64,000 nucleotides of DNA from Hydrogenophaga borbori (GTDB lineage Bacteria; Pseudomonadota; Gammaproteobacteria; Burkholderiales; Burkholderiaceae_C): NCBI RefSeq assembly GCF_003417535.1, contig NZ_QVLS01000005.1, forward strand, positions 193,501-257,500, in the 5' to 3' direction. Both the position numbers and the translations under genes were made by a program. This document shows, piece after piece, positions 45,387 through 54,079 of this stretch. The notes under the pieces were generated by a model. That model did no database searches. It had not been told where the DNA came from and saw only the letters and a list, made by a program, of their open reading frames with translations. Every line of letters starts with the position of its first letter. Within the stretch, counting starts at the first letter, position 1.

Positions 45387-46562
45387 TCAGACCTTCAGTG
45401 CCGGCACGTCGATCCAGCGGCGCTCGCTCCAGCTCGCCAGCGCGGCCTCCACCAGTTGCACGCCCTTGGCGCCTTCGGGCAGGGTCCATTGGTAGGGCGC
45501 GTCCTCCACCACGTGGCGGATGAAGTGCTCCCACTGGATCTTGAAGCCGTTGTCGTAGACCTGGGTGTCGGGCACGTCCTGCCACTGCTCGGCGAAGTTC
45601 ATGGTCTGCTTGACGTCCGGGTTCCACACCGGGCGCGGCGTGTTCACGCGGCTCTGCGCCTTGCAGCCGGTCAGCGTGGCGACGGCGGACCCGTGGGTGC
45701 CATCGACGTGGAAGGTCACCAGGTCGTCGCGGTTGACGCGCGTGGCCCAGCTCATGTTGAGCTGCGCGATCACGGGCTCGCCGTTGTGGCCGGTGAGTTC
45801 GGCGGTGGCGTAGGCCGCGTCGTCGGCGGTGCACTCGTAGGGCTGGCCGGCCTCGTCCCAGCGCTGGGGGATGTGCGTGGTGCCGATGCAGGACACCGCC
45901 TTCACCTCGCCGAACAGGTTGTCCAGCACGTAGCGCCAGTGGCACATCATGTCGAGGATCATGCCGCCGCCGTCTTCCTTGCGGTAGTTCCAGCTCGGGC
46001 GCTGGATGGGCTGCAGGTCGCCCTCGAACACCCAGTAGCCGAACTCCAGGCGCACGCTGAGCATGCGGCCGAAGAAGCCGGCGCGGCGCAGCATGTCGAG
46101 CTTGCGCAGGCCGGGCAGGAAGAGCTTGTCCTGCACGGCGCCGTGCTTGAGGCCCCGCTTCTGGCTGGCCTCCTGCGCCAGGCGCGCGATCTCCACCGCC
46201 TCGTTCAGGTTGGTGGCGATGGGTTTCTCGCAGTAGACGTGCTTGCCCGCACGGATGGCCTTGGCCAGCAGTGTGGGGCGCATCTGGGTGGTGCCGGCGT
46301 CGAAGAACACCGTGTCGGCCGGGTTGGCCAGTGCGGCGTCGAGGTCGGTGCCCCAGCGCGCGATGCCGTGCGCCTTGGCCAGGGCCTCGATCTTCTCGGC
46401 GTTGCGGCCGATGAGGATGGGGTCGGGCATCACGCGCTCGCCGTTGCTCAGGACGACGCCGCCCTGGGCGCGGATGGCGCAGATCGAGCGGATGAGGTGT
46501 TGGTTCATGCCCATGCGCCCGGTCACGCCGTGCATGATGAGGCCGAGTGTCTTGACTGCCAT
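45387..46562 (-). CDS. Gfo/Idh/MocA family oxidoreductase
   Basis: A 391-residue NAD(P)-dependent dehydrogenase. Near the N-terminus, GLIMHGVTGRMGMNQHL is the dinucleotide-binding loop. The signature HVYCEKPIATN gives the catalytic-lysine motif EKP. The C-terminal domain is a substrate-binding sheet. Members oxidise a sugar or cyclitol hydroxyl. It belongs to the middle of the TTT-linked catabolic operon and likely makes a keto-sugar that the TIM-barrel and DUF993 enzymes then act on. Confidence 0.9.
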   Translation of the reverse strand: MAVKTLGLIMHGVTGRMGMNQHLIRSICAIRAQGGVVLSNGERVMPDPILIGRNAEKIEALAKAHGIARWGTDLDAALANPADTVFFDAGTTQMRPTLLAKAIRAGKHVYCEKPIATNLNEAVEIARLAQEASQKRGLKHGAVQDKLFLPGLRKLDMLRRAGFFGRMLSVRLEFGYWVFEGDLQPIQRPSWNYRKEDGGGMILDMMCHWRYVLDNLFGEVKAVSCIGTTHIPQRWDEAGQPYECTADDAAYATAELTGHNGEPVIAQLNMSWATRVNRDDLVTFHVDGTHGSAVATLTGCKAQSRVNTPRPVWNPDVKQTMNFAEQWQDVPDTQVYDNGFKIQWEHFIRHVVEDAPYQWTLPEGAKGVQLVEAALASWSERRWIDVPALKV

Positions 46563-46600
46563 GTGAAGGTCCTTGCTGGTGCTGTCGTCGTGCGGGGGAT

Positions 46601-47572
46601 TCAGTTGCCGACCTGCAGGCCGGCGGCCTTGACCAGGGCCGCGTTGGCCTTGATCTCGTCCTTGATGTAAGCGTCGAACTGCTCGGGCTTGAGCGTCCAG
46701 GCGTCGGCGCCGAGCTTGAGGAAGCGCTCCTTCACCTCGGGCGTGGCCAGGGCCTTCACCACCTCGTCGTGCAGGCGGTTGACGATGTCGCGCGGCGTCT
46801 TGGCCGGCGCCATCATCCCGATCCAGAAGTTGAACTCGGAGCCGGGCACGCCGGCCTCGGCGGTGGTGGGCACCTCGGGCAGGGCGCTGGCGCGGCGCGG
46901 CGAGCCCACGGCCAGGGCGAGCAACTGGCCGTCCTTGATCTGGCCGATGACGGGCGCGATGGGCGAGAAGTAGTAGTCCACGCGGCCCGCGATGACCTCG
47001 GTCACGGCCTCGGCCGAGCCTTTGAACGGGATGTTCACCGCGTCGATCTGCGCGGCCATCTTGAACTTCTCGGCGTTCAGGTGCGTGGCGCTGCCCTGGC
47101 CGGCCGAGGCGAAGTTCATCTTGCCGGGGTGGGCCTTGGCGTGGGCCACGAGCTGGGGCAGGGTCTTGAGGTTCTTGCTGGGCGCGATCACCAGCACGTT
47201 GGGTGTGGAGGAGATCGGTGTGACCCCGGCGAAGTCGTTCGCGGTGTCGAAGGAGAGTTTCGCGAAGGTGGAGGGGCTCACCGTGTGCGAGGACGAGTGG
47301 ATCATGATGGTGTAGCCATCGGGCGCGGCCGTGGCCACCGCGGCCTGGCCGATGGTGCCGCTGGCGCCGCCGCGGTTGTCCACGATCACCGGCTGGCCCA
47401 TGCTCTGGCTCATCTTGTCGGTGATGGCGCGGGCGATGATGTCCGTGGTGCTGCCGGCCGCGAACGGCACGATCACGCGGATCGCCTTGTTCGGGTAGCC
47501 GCCCTGCGCGGCGGCGGGCAGACCCAGGGCCAGGGAGGACACGGCCAGGGCCGCGGCGAAGAGGGATTTCAT
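46601..47572 (-). CDS. TctC/Bug family binding protein, second of the operon
   Basis: A 323-residue periplasmic binding protein: signal peptide ending near PAAAQG, then KAIRVIVPFAAGSTTDIIARAI, VIVDNRGGASGTIGQAAVA and TAEAGVPGSEFNFWIGMMAP. It duplicates the role of the first TctC of the operon (51817-52824) and would provide a different ligand specificity for the same TctA/TctB. It lies 25 bp after the enolase-family gene and 38 bp before the oxidoreductase. Confidence 0.9.
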   Translation of the reverse strand: MKSLFAAALAVSSLALGLPAAAQGGYPNKAIRVIVPFAAGSTTDIIARAITDKMSQSMGQPVIVDNRGGASGTIGQAAVATAAPDGYTIMIHSSSHTVSPSTFAKLSFDTANDFAGVTPISSTPNVLVIAPSKNLKTLPQLVAHAKAHPGKMNFASAGQGSATHLNAEKFKMAAQIDAVNIPFKGSAEAVTEVIAGRVDYYFSPIAPVIGQIKDGQLLALAVGSPRRASALPEVPTTAEAGVPGSEFNFWIGMMAPAKTPRDIVNRLHDEVVKALATPEVKERFLKLGADAWTLKPEQFDAYIKDEIKANAALVKAAGLQVGN

Positions 47573-47597
47573 GGGTCTCCTTGGGGGATGGGGAAAG

Positions 47598-48953
47598 TCA
47601 GTCGATGGCCTTCAGGCTGTGCCACAGCGGCGCCGCCGCGCTGGCGAAGCCCGGTGTGTGCAGCGAGCGCAGGTCCAGCCGGCCCTCGCGCACGGCCAGG
47701 CGCGGCCGGCCGCCGCCGTTGTCGTAGAAGCCCGCGTGGGCGCTGGCGAAAGCCTGGGCCTCCTCGGCGGGCGCGCTGCCGAAGCCGTCCACGTAGTGGT
47801 GGCCGTTGCGTTCGATGTGGCGCACACCCAGGCTGGCGGCGAGCAGCGTGTCCTGCTGCACCGCCAGGCCGGCCTGGCAGGTGAGGTCCTCGCCCGACAG
47901 CAGCAGGCGCGGGTCCTGCGCGATGCGCCGCGCGTTGCGCAGCGAGCGGTAGATGCCTTTGCAGGCCTTGCTCGAAATGCCGCGGTAGCCCAGGGCCAGG
48001 CCCTCGTCGAGCGCGTGGGCGTGGTCGTCGGACTCGTCGAGGATCACGGGGACGTCGATGCCCAGCGGCGCGATGGGTTCTCGCAGCGCCACGGCGCGCG
48101 CCAGCGGCTGCTCCAGCAGCAGGGTGCGCCGCAGCAGTTCGGCCAGCGCGGGCGTGGCGCGCAGCGCCTGCCAGTAGGCGCCCAGGCTGGCGGCGTCGGC
48201 GAAGGTTTCGTTGCCGTCCAGCGTGACGCGGTGCTCGGGCGCGTGCGCGCGCAGCACGGCGGCGATGCGCGAGAGGCGGTCCACGTCGGCCTCGACGCGT
48301 CCGCTGAGCTTGAGCTTGAAGTGGTGCAGGCCCTGGCGGCGGATGGCGGCTTCCAATGTGGCGGGCAGCCCATCGCCGGGGTCGCTGCCGGGGTCGTCGT
48401 CGTTGAGGCGGTCGGCCAGGCCCACGGTGTGGCGCAGCACCACCGCGTCGGGGTGGGCGATCGTGAGGCCCGCGCTCCAGGGATCGCCCAGCGCGCCGGC
48501 GCGCAGGCCGTCCACCCACGAGAGGCCGGCCGCGCGCAGGGCCGCGTCGGCCACGGCCTTGTCCAGCAGCGCGGCGCCGAACTGCGCGGCCAGGCGCGGC
48601 AGGCCGCGCGCCACCGACACGGCGATGGCCGATTCGCCACCCGACTGCGAGTGCGCGAAGGGCGTGAGTGGATCGCGCTGGGCCAGCAGCGCCTCGCGCG
48701 CGTTGCGCAGCGACTCGCGCAGCTGCTCGAAGTTCTGTTCGTGCGTGAGCGCGGGCGACTTGTCGAACCACTTGGGCACCATCAGCTCGGCGCCGGCGCC
48801 CTCCACGCGGCGGCCCTGGGCCTCGGCGTGCACGCGCACGAAGGCCTGCGGGCATTGCGTGACGGTGGCCGCGCCGAAGCGAAAGGGCAGGCGCAGCGTG
48901 ACGTGGCGCTCGTACAGATCGATGGCGTGCAGGCGAAGGTTCACGCCGCTCAT
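47598..48953 (-). CDS. enolase superfamily protein (mandelate racemase/muconate lactonizing enzyme-like)
   Basis: A 451-residue enolase-superfamily protein with the two-domain plan. The KxK-like element is HHFKLKLSG, then LDGNETFAD and ILDESDDHAHAL carry the metal ligands, and SSKACKGIYRS matches a late-barrel lysine. It would abstract an alpha-proton next to a carboxylate, for dehydration or racemisation of a sugar acid. It overlaps the upstream TIM-barrel gene by four bases (TGA/ATG). It fits a sugar-acid dehydratase step before the aldolase; substrate unknown. Confidence 0.85.
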   Translation of the reverse strand: MSGVNLRLHAIDLYERHVTLRLPFRFGAATVTQCPQAFVRVHAEAQGRRVEGAGAELMVPKWFDKSPALTHEQNFEQLRESLRNAREALLAQRDPLTPFAHSQSGGESAIAVSVARGLPRLAAQFGAALLDKAVADAALRAAGLSWVDGLRAGALGDPWSAGLTIAHPDAVVLRHTVGLADRLNDDDPGSDPGDGLPATLEAAIRRQGLHHFKLKLSGRVEADVDRLSRIAAVLRAHAPEHRVTLDGNETFADAASLGAYWQALRATPALAELLRRTLLLEQPLARAVALREPIAPLGIDVPVILDESDDHAHALDEGLALGYRGISSKACKGIYRSLRNARRIAQDPRLLLSGEDLTCQAGLAVQQDTLLAASLGVRHIERNGHHYVDGFGSAPAEEAQAFASAHAGFYDNGGGRPRLAVREGRLDLRSLHTPGFASAAAPLWHSLKAID

Positions 48954-49780
48954 GTCAGGCCTTTCCAGAGTTGGTGCACGTGCCGCGCGCTGGCCTCGGC
49001 GCAGCCCGGGCCGTCGGGGACGCAGTCGAAGGGTTCCACCGCCACCCAGCCGGCGTAGGCGCTGTCCTTGAGCACCTGCAGCACGGGGCGCTGGTCGGTG
49101 TCGCCCTGGCCGGGGCCGCGCCGGTTGTGGTCATTGAGCTGCACGTGCGCGATGTGCCCGCTGGCCAGGAAGCGGCGCAGCACCTCGTGCACAGGCTCGC
49201 TCTCGCTGTGCGAGGCCGCGCTCACGTCGAGCATGGTGCGCAGCGCGGGCGAGCCGACGCGGTCGACCAGGTCGGCGGCCTCCGCCACGGTATTGATCAC
49301 CGGTGTCTCAAAGCGGCCCAGGGGCTCCACGCAGTAGGTGACACCGGCCGCGGCGGCGTGCGGCGCGAGCTCGGCCAGCGCGGCCTCGAAGCGCGCGAGC
49401 GCGTCGGCCACGCTCTGCCCCGGGCCGGGCGAGCGCTGGCGCGGCGAGCCGTGCACCAGCACGCGCGCGCCGCAGGCGGCGGCCAGGTCGATCAGCTGGC
49501 GCAGCAGGTCCAGCGTGCGCCGGCGCTGCGCGGCGTCATCGCTCACCAGCGACAGGCCCTCGGGCCGCACCAGCAGCCAGTGCAGGCTGCTGATGGCCAG
49601 GCCCTGTTGTTGCGCCGTGTCGCGCCAGCGGCGCGCATCGGCGGCGCGCAGCGTGGAGGGGTCGTCGGCCAGGGTGAAGGGCGCGAGTTCCAGCGCCGCG
49701 TAGCCCCAGCGCGCGGCGGCCTCGCACTGCGCGGCCAGCGGCAGCGGGAGCAGCACCTCGTTGCACAGCGAGAGCTTCAT
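48950..49780 (-). CDS. sugar phosphate isomerase/epimerase (TIM barrel)
   Basis: A 276-residue TIM-barrel protein, AP-endonuclease-2/xylose-isomerase type: ALELAPFTLADDPS, ISSLHWLLVRPEG, VTYCVEPLGRFETPVINTV, TMLDVSAASHSES and HIAHVQLNDHNRRGPGQGDTD give the metal-site residues. It overlaps TctA at the start by four bases, and the following enolase-family gene by four. It is distinct from the second TIM-barrel gene at 43323. Confidence 0.87.
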   Translation of the reverse strand: MKLSLCNEVLLPLPLAAQCEAAARWGYAALELAPFTLADDPSTLRAADARRWRDTAQQQGLAISSLHWLLVRPEGLSLVSDDAAQRRRTLDLLRQLIDLAAACGARVLVHGSPRQRSPGPGQSVADALARFEAALAELAPHAAAAGVTYCVEPLGRFETPVINTVAEAADLVDRVGSPALRTMLDVSAASHSESEPVHEVLRRFLASGHIAHVQLNDHNRRGPGQGDTDQRPVLQVLKDSAYAGWVAVEPFDCVPDGPGCAEASARHVHQLWKGLT

Positions 49781-51276
49781 GCCGGCGCGCGCCCCGCGCG
49801 GGAGGGGCGGACCAAGGACCACACCCGCCAGGCGATGGTGGCGAAGATCAGCGCCGCCACGGCGGCGGCGATGGGCCGGGTGAAAAAGGGCGTGAGGTCG
49901 CCGTCGGAGAGGATCAGCGCGCGGCGCAGGTTCTTCTCCAGCAGGTCGCCCAGCACGATGCCCAGCACCAGCGGCGCCATGGGGTAGCCATGGTGGCGCA
50001 GGGCGAAGCCGATCAGGCCGAAGGCCAGCATCACGTAGATGTCGAACAGCCGGCCCGCGATGGCGAAGCTGCCGACCGCGCAGAGCACGAAGATGATGGG
50101 CACGATCAGGTGCTGGGGCACGCGCAGCACCTGCACCAGGGCCTTGGTGAGCACCAGGCCGTAGATCAGGATGCCGATGGTGGCGAACAGCATCATGGCC
50201 ACCACGTCGTACACGAACTGCGGGCTCTCCACCATGATCATCGGTCCCGGCTTGACGCCGTGGATGATCATCGCGGCCATCAGCACGGCCGCCGGCGCCG
50301 AGCCCGGAATGGCCAGCGTGAGCACCGGGATCATCGCGCCCGGCACGCAGGCGTTGTCGCCGGTCTCCGCGGCCATGAGGCCTTCCACCGAGCCCTTGCC
50401 GAACTTCTCTTTTTCCTGGCTGGCGCGCTTGGCGGCGGCGTAGGACGACCAGGCCGCCACGTCCTCGCCCACGCCCGGCACGATGCCCACGCCGGTGCCG
50501 ATGAGGCCCGAGCGCAGGATGGTGCGCCAGTACTGGAAGACGTCGCGCAGCTTGGGGATGACGGTGTCGAAGGCGCTGATGGTCACCGGCGCCTGGCGCG
50601 CGCGCATGCTGGTGAGCAGCTCGGCGAAGCCGAAGGCGCCGACCAGGGCGGGCACCAGCTGGATGCCGCCGGCCAGGTCGCGCAGGCCCCAGGCGAAGCG
50701 CTCGTAGCCGTACTGCGGCTCTTGCCCGATGGTGGCCACGAACAGGCCGGCGATGCCGGCGATCCAGCCCTTGAGCGGGTCGTCGCCGGTGAGCGTGCCG
50801 GCGATGATGACGCCGAACAGCGCGAGCCAGAAGAATTCGTAGGCGCCGAACTTCAGCGCCAGTCCGCCCAGCACCGGCGTGAGCGTGGCGAGGAAGAACA
50901 TGCCGATCAGCGTGCCCATCACCGAGCCGGTGGTGGCGATGCCCATGGCGCGGCCGGCCAGGCCCTGGCGGGCCAGGGTGTAGCCGTCCAGGCAGGACGC
51001 GGCCGAGGCCGGCGTGCCCGGGATGTTGAGCAGGATGGCCGAACGCGAGCCGCCGTAGATGGAGCCCACGTAGGTGCAGATCAGGATCAGCAGCGCCTGC
51101 GAGGGCGGCAGCTTGAGCGTGAGCGTGGTCATGAGCGCCAGCGCCATGGTGGCCGTGAGGCCGGGCAGGGCGCCCATCACCACGCCCACCAGCGAGGCCA
51201 GCAGGGCCAGGCCGACCGTCGAGGGCGAGGAGAAGTTGGCGATGGATTGGCCGAACAGGAGCAGACCGTCGAACAT
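49777..51276 (-). CDS. tctA: tripartite tricarboxylate transporter permease TctA
   Basis: A 499-residue permease with about twelve helices. The TctA signatures GALPGLTATMALALMTTLTLKLPPSQAL and GIVPGVGEDVAAWSSYAAAKR are present. It is the large membrane subunit of the TTT, driven by ion gradient. It lies 12 bp after TctB in the operon. Confidence 0.95.
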   Translation of the reverse strand: MFDGLLLFGQSIANFSSPSTVGLALLASLVGVVMGALPGLTATMALALMTTLTLKLPPSQALLILICTYVGSIYGGSRSAILLNIPGTPASAASCLDGYTLARQGLAGRAMGIATTGSVMGTLIGMFFLATLTPVLGGLALKFGAYEFFWLALFGVIIAGTLTGDDPLKGWIAGIAGLFVATIGQEPQYGYERFAWGLRDLAGGIQLVPALVGAFGFAELLTSMRARQAPVTISAFDTVIPKLRDVFQYWRTILRSGLIGTGVGIVPGVGEDVAAWSSYAAAKRASQEKEKFGKGSVEGLMAAETGDNACVPGAMIPVLTLAIPGSAPAAVLMAAMIIHGVKPGPMIMVESPQFVYDVVAMMLFATIGILIYGLVLTKALVQVLRVPQHLIVPIIFVLCAVGSFAIAGRLFDIYVMLAFGLIGFALRHHGYPMAPLVLGIVLGDLLEKNLRRALILSDGDLTPFFTRPIAAAVAALIFATIAWRVWSLVRPSRAGRAPA

Positions 51277-51288
51277 GGTGCGGGGGGC

Positions 51289-51798
51289 TCAGGGAAGGCG
51301 AACCAGGAAGATGGACTGGAACACCCAGGTGACCACGGCCGAGGTGAGCGCGCCGGCCAGCAGCGCCACCGCCAGGCGGCGCGCGGGGCGCTGTTCGGGC
51401 GGCGCGTACAGCGCCACGAAGGCCGCGACGAAGGCCGCCGTGGCCAGCCAGAACGGCAGGCGCCCGATCAGCACCGCCGCGTAGGCCAGCGTCAGCGCCA
51501 GCGTGGCGGCGATGCGGCGGTTGATCAGCGGCGCCGGGCCGGGGTCGGCCTCAGGGGCAGCGCCCGCGCGGGCGGCGTGGCGCCGGCGCATCCAGCCGCG
51601 CAGCATCAGCACCGCGCCCAGCAGCACCAGCGCGCCGCCCAGCAGGGCCGGGACGAAGCCCGGCATGGCGTAGAGCTGCGCGCCCATGGACTCGAAGCGC
51701 TCCATGCGCCAGGAGCCGATCAGGATCAGCAGGCCAAAGCCCACCCAGCCCGCCCCGCCCCGCAGATCGGAGCGGGCGGCGGTTCCACCCTCGGTCAT
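51289..51798 (-). CDS. tctB: tripartite tricarboxylate transporter small subunit TctB
   Basis: A 169-residue protein with four transmembrane helices and the TctB pattern (GAGWVGFGLLILIGS near the N-terminus, YAMPGFVPALLGGALVLLG). It completes the TctCBA transporter. It starts 18 bp after TctC. Confidence 0.9.
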   Translation of the reverse strand: MTEGGTAARSDLRGGAGWVGFGLLILIGSWRMERFESMGAQLYAMPGFVPALLGGALVLLGAVLMLRGWMRRRHAARAGAAPEADPGPAPLINRRIAATLALTLAYAAVLIGRLPFWLATAAFVAAFVALYAPPEQRPARRLAVALLAGALTSAVVTWVFQSIFLVRLP

Positions 51799-51816
51799 GT
51801 GGGACCCCGCGGTGCG

Positions 51817-52824
51817 TCAGGGCTTGGGAATGCCCACGGTGTCGGGCGACACCTTGGCCTTGCCGGCGGCCTGCTGCGTCCAGGCGTAGGCCTGAACCGC
51901 GGGGAACACGGCCTTCTGCGCTTCCTCGCCCGCCATCGGCGCGAACATGGCGCCGCGCGACTGCGCGTACTTCCTCAGCGCCTCGCTTTTGCTCATCTCG
52001 GTGGCCCAGAGGCGGTTGAGCGTCTGCGCCACCTCGGGCGGCGCGGCCTTGGGCACGAAGACGCCGAAGTAGTTGATCGGGTCCTTGAAGCCCGGGACGA
52101 ACTGCGACAGCGGCGGGATGGTGCCGAAGCCCTCGATCTCGATCGACTTGTCGCCCACCACCGCGAGCGGGCGGATTTTTTTGGCGCGGATCATGTCGGT
52201 CTGCTCGGCCGCGAGCTGCGTGGTCACCTGCGTCTCACCCGAGGCGGCGGCCACCGCCGCCGGCGCGCCGCCGTCGTAGGTGACGTGCTTGTAGGTGACG
52301 CCGGCCGCGCGCGACAGCGCCTCGATCGCCGAGTGGCCGCTGGAGTTCACGCCCGCCGTGGCCACCGAGACCGTGCCTGGGTTGGCCTTCATGGCCTTGA
52401 GCAGGTCGTCCATGGTCTTGTATGGCGTGTCCGCGTTGACGCCGACCACCGCGATGTGCGCCACGTTGAGGTACAGGTTCCAGTCGCTGATGGAGGTGTC
52501 CAGCATGCCCAGCACCTTGTAGGTGCCCAGGTCCTTGGCGCCACCGGCCGTCCAGGTGTAGCCGTCGGCCGGCGCGGCCAGCGCGTTCTTGGTGCCCACC
52601 GAGCCCGAGGCGCCCGGCTGGTTGAGGATGACGATCTTCTGGCCCAGGTGCTTTTCCAGTTCGGCCGCGGTCACGCGCGTGACCTGGTCGGTGGAGCCGC
52701 CGGGTGCCCAGGGCACGATCAGCGTGATCGGGCGGTCGGGCTTCCATTGGGCGAAGGCGCCGCCGGCGGCGGCGGCGAGCAGAGAGGCGACGAGCAACTG
52801 GCGCAGCGGCCGGGCGGTGGTCAT
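51817..52824 (-). CDS. tctC: tripartite tricarboxylate transporter receptor TctC
   Basis: A 335-residue periplasmic binding protein with a signal peptide ending near GGAFAQ. It has WKPDRPITLIVPWAPGGSTD and KIVILNQPGASGSVGTKNALAAP. It is the first gene of the nine-gene operon. Its 5' leader has AGGAG seven bases before the ATG, preceded by an 11-base C-run on the coding strand (52840-52850) and a candidate TetR site. A second TctC gene lies further on. Confidence 0.93.
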   Translation of the reverse strand: MTTARPLRQLLVASLLAAAAGGAFAQWKPDRPITLIVPWAPGGSTDQVTRVTAAELEKHLGQKIVILNQPGASGSVGTKNALAAPADGYTWTAGGAKDLGTYKVLGMLDTSISDWNLYLNVAHIAVVGVNADTPYKTMDDLLKAMKANPGTVSVATAGVNSSGHSAIEALSRAAGVTYKHVTYDGGAPAAVAAASGETQVTTQLAAEQTDMIRAKKIRPLAVVGDKSIEIEGFGTIPPLSQFVPGFKDPINYFGVFVPKAAPPEVAQTLNRLWATEMSKSEALRKYAQSRGAMFAPMAGEEAQKAVFPAVQAYAWTQQAAGKAKVSPDTVGIPKP

Positions 52825-52839
52825 GCGATGTCTCCTGGA

Positions 52840-52850
52840 GGGGGGGGGGG
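52840..52850 (+). repeat. 11-bp homopolymer tract in the tctC leader
   Basis: Eleven consecutive G on the + strand (C on the coding strand) lie between the candidate TetR site and the ribosome site of tctC. Runs this long are rare outside phase-variable genes and slip during replication. It is in the untranslated leader, so a length change would affect expression level rather than frame. A sequencing error is possible. Confidence 0.6.
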
Positions 52851-52871
52851 TTAATTCACCGAACGGTTAAT
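52851..52871 (-). promoter_or_regulatory. candidate TetR operator upstream of tctC
   Basis: TTAATTC-N8-GTTAAT (52851-52871) lies upstream of the homopolymer. The centre contains ACCG-AA-CGGT, a perfect small palindrome. The same TTAATTC-N8-GTTAAT occurs before the tetR gene at 53568-53588, so both are likely bound by the TetR protein. Confidence 0.6.
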
Positions 52872-52911
52872 GCTAGGAACCGCTCCCCTCGCCGTCAAGG
52901 CGCCCGCCGGC

Positions 52912-53562
52912 TCAGCCTCTCAGGACATACCCTAGGATCACGTCGCACATGTGCGAGAGCCGTTCGTTGAGGGCCTTGGGGGCCATCAGGTCGCGCCCGA
53001 AGATGGCCGACAGCGTGTGGTTGTTCGACAGGTAGAAGTACGCCAGCCCGGCGATCGACACGTAGAGCTGCACCGGGTCGATGCCGCCGCGAAAGCTGCC
53101 GTCGGCCTGGCCGCGCTCGATGATGTCCTGCAGCATGAGCACCAGCGGCGAGTTCAGTTCGCGGGCCCGCTCGGACTGCGCCAGGTGCCGCGCCTTGTGC
53201 AGGTTGGCGCTGTTGAGCAGGGTGAGGAACTCGGGGTGCTCAAGGTAGTAGTGCCAGGTGAACTCCACCAGGCGGCGCAGCGCGGTTTCGGGCTTGAGGT
53301 GCAGCAGGTTGAGCTTGTGCTCTTCCTCGCGGATGTGGTGGTAGGTCTGTTCCAGCACCGCCTGGAACAGGCGTTCCTTGTCCTCGAAGTAGTAGTAGAT
53401 GAGCCGCTTGTTCAGGCCCGCGCGCTCGGCGATGCGGTCCATGCGCGCGCCGCCCAGCCCGTGTTCGGAGAACTCGTCGCGCGCGGCCTTGAGGATGGTG
53501 GCCTGCGATCGGTCGGCGTCGCGCAGGCGCTCTTCGGGGGCCGCTGGGGAGGGCTTGTTCAC
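52912..53562 (-). CDS. TetR family regulator of the TTT-linked operon
   Basis: A 216-residue repressor, DNA-binding segment ATILKAARDEFSEHGLGGARMDRIAERAGLNKRLIYYYFEDKERLF, with a helical C-terminal ligand domain. It lies 87 bp upstream of tctC on the same strand. A shared TTAATTC-N8-GTTAAT motif sits before both, so it probably represses itself and the operon. The inducer is likely a pathway intermediate. Confidence 0.9.
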   Translation of the reverse strand: MNKPSPAAPEERLRDADRSQATILKAARDEFSEHGLGGARMDRIAERAGLNKRLIYYYFEDKERLFQAVLEQTYHHIREEEHKLNLLHLKPETALRRLVEFTWHYYLEHPEFLTLLNSANLHKARHLAQSERARELNSPLVLMLQDIIERGQADGSFRGGIDPVQLYVSIAGLAYFYLSNNHTLSAIFGRDLMAPKALNERLSHMCDVILGYVLRG

Positions 53563-53567
53563 GCGCT

Positions 53568-53588
53568 TTAATTCTCTAATGAGTTAAT
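53568..53588 (-). promoter_or_regulatory. candidate TetR operator upstream of tetR
   Basis: TTAATTC-N8-GTTAAT (53568-53588) with CTC-N4-GAG inner arms, about six bases upstream of the tetR ATG in an AT-rich pocket. It matches the site before tctC in the outer parts, with different inner bases. Confidence 0.6.
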
Positions 53589-53633
53589 TAAGTCCAGTAT
53601 CGCAGATCGGATTCTGCGGGACCGCGCGGGCGC

Positions 53634-53659
53634 AAAAGAAAACGGCCCCGCAGGGCCGT
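53634..53659 (-). terminator. rho-independent terminator after second DUF4148 gene
   Basis: On the minus strand a stem ACGGCCC-TGCG-GGGCCGT is followed by TTTCTTTT. It lies 22 bp after the DUF4148 stop, between this gene and the tetR promoter. Confidence 0.8.
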
Positions 53660-53680
53660 TGTCGTGGAGGCGCTGGCCGC

Positions 53681-54079
53681 TCAGTTCGCGGTCACGGCGG
53701 GCTGGCCCGATTGCACCAGCTTGTCGCCGGTCGCGGCGCGCAGGCCGGCGGTGCGGATCTGCTCGACCTGGGCGGGCGTGGCCACCGGCAGGATCTCGCC
53801 GCTGGCGATCAGGCCCAGGCGGCGGGCTTCGATGGCTTCGGCGCGAACCTGCGCACGGCTCAGTCCGCTGTCGGCCAGGGTTTCCTGCACGGGGACGATC
53901 TCGCCGCGGGCGACCAGGCCGGCCTGGTTGGCTTGCACGGCCTGGGCCTGCACTTCGGCGCGGCTCAGGGTGGATTGGAAGTTGAAGACTTCGTTGCCTT
54001 CGATGGGGCCTTCGGCGAAGGCGGCACCGGCGCCCAGGGCGAGGGCGATGGAGAGGGCGAGGTTTTGAGCGGTTTTCAT
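53681..54079 (-). CDS. DUF4148 domain-containing secreted protein (paralogue of 13223-13534)
   Basis: A 132-residue secreted protein with the signal peptide MKTAQNLALSIALALGAGAA and DUF4148 repeats. The DNA around codons 15-60 is nearly identical to the paralogue at 13223, with only a few silent changes over about 130 bp, while the C-terminal parts differ (this one is 29 residues longer with an extra VATPAQVEQIRTAGLRAATG tail). The ATG at 54079 follows a ribosome site; the frame opens at 54196. It stands alone with its own terminator. Confidence 0.85.
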   Translation of the reverse strand: MKTAQNLALSIALALGAGAAFAEGPIEGNEVFNFQSTLSRAEVQAQAVQANQAGLVARGEIVPVQETLADSGLSRAQVRAEAIEARRLGLIASGEILPVATPAQVEQIRTAGLRAATGDKLVQSGQPAVTAN

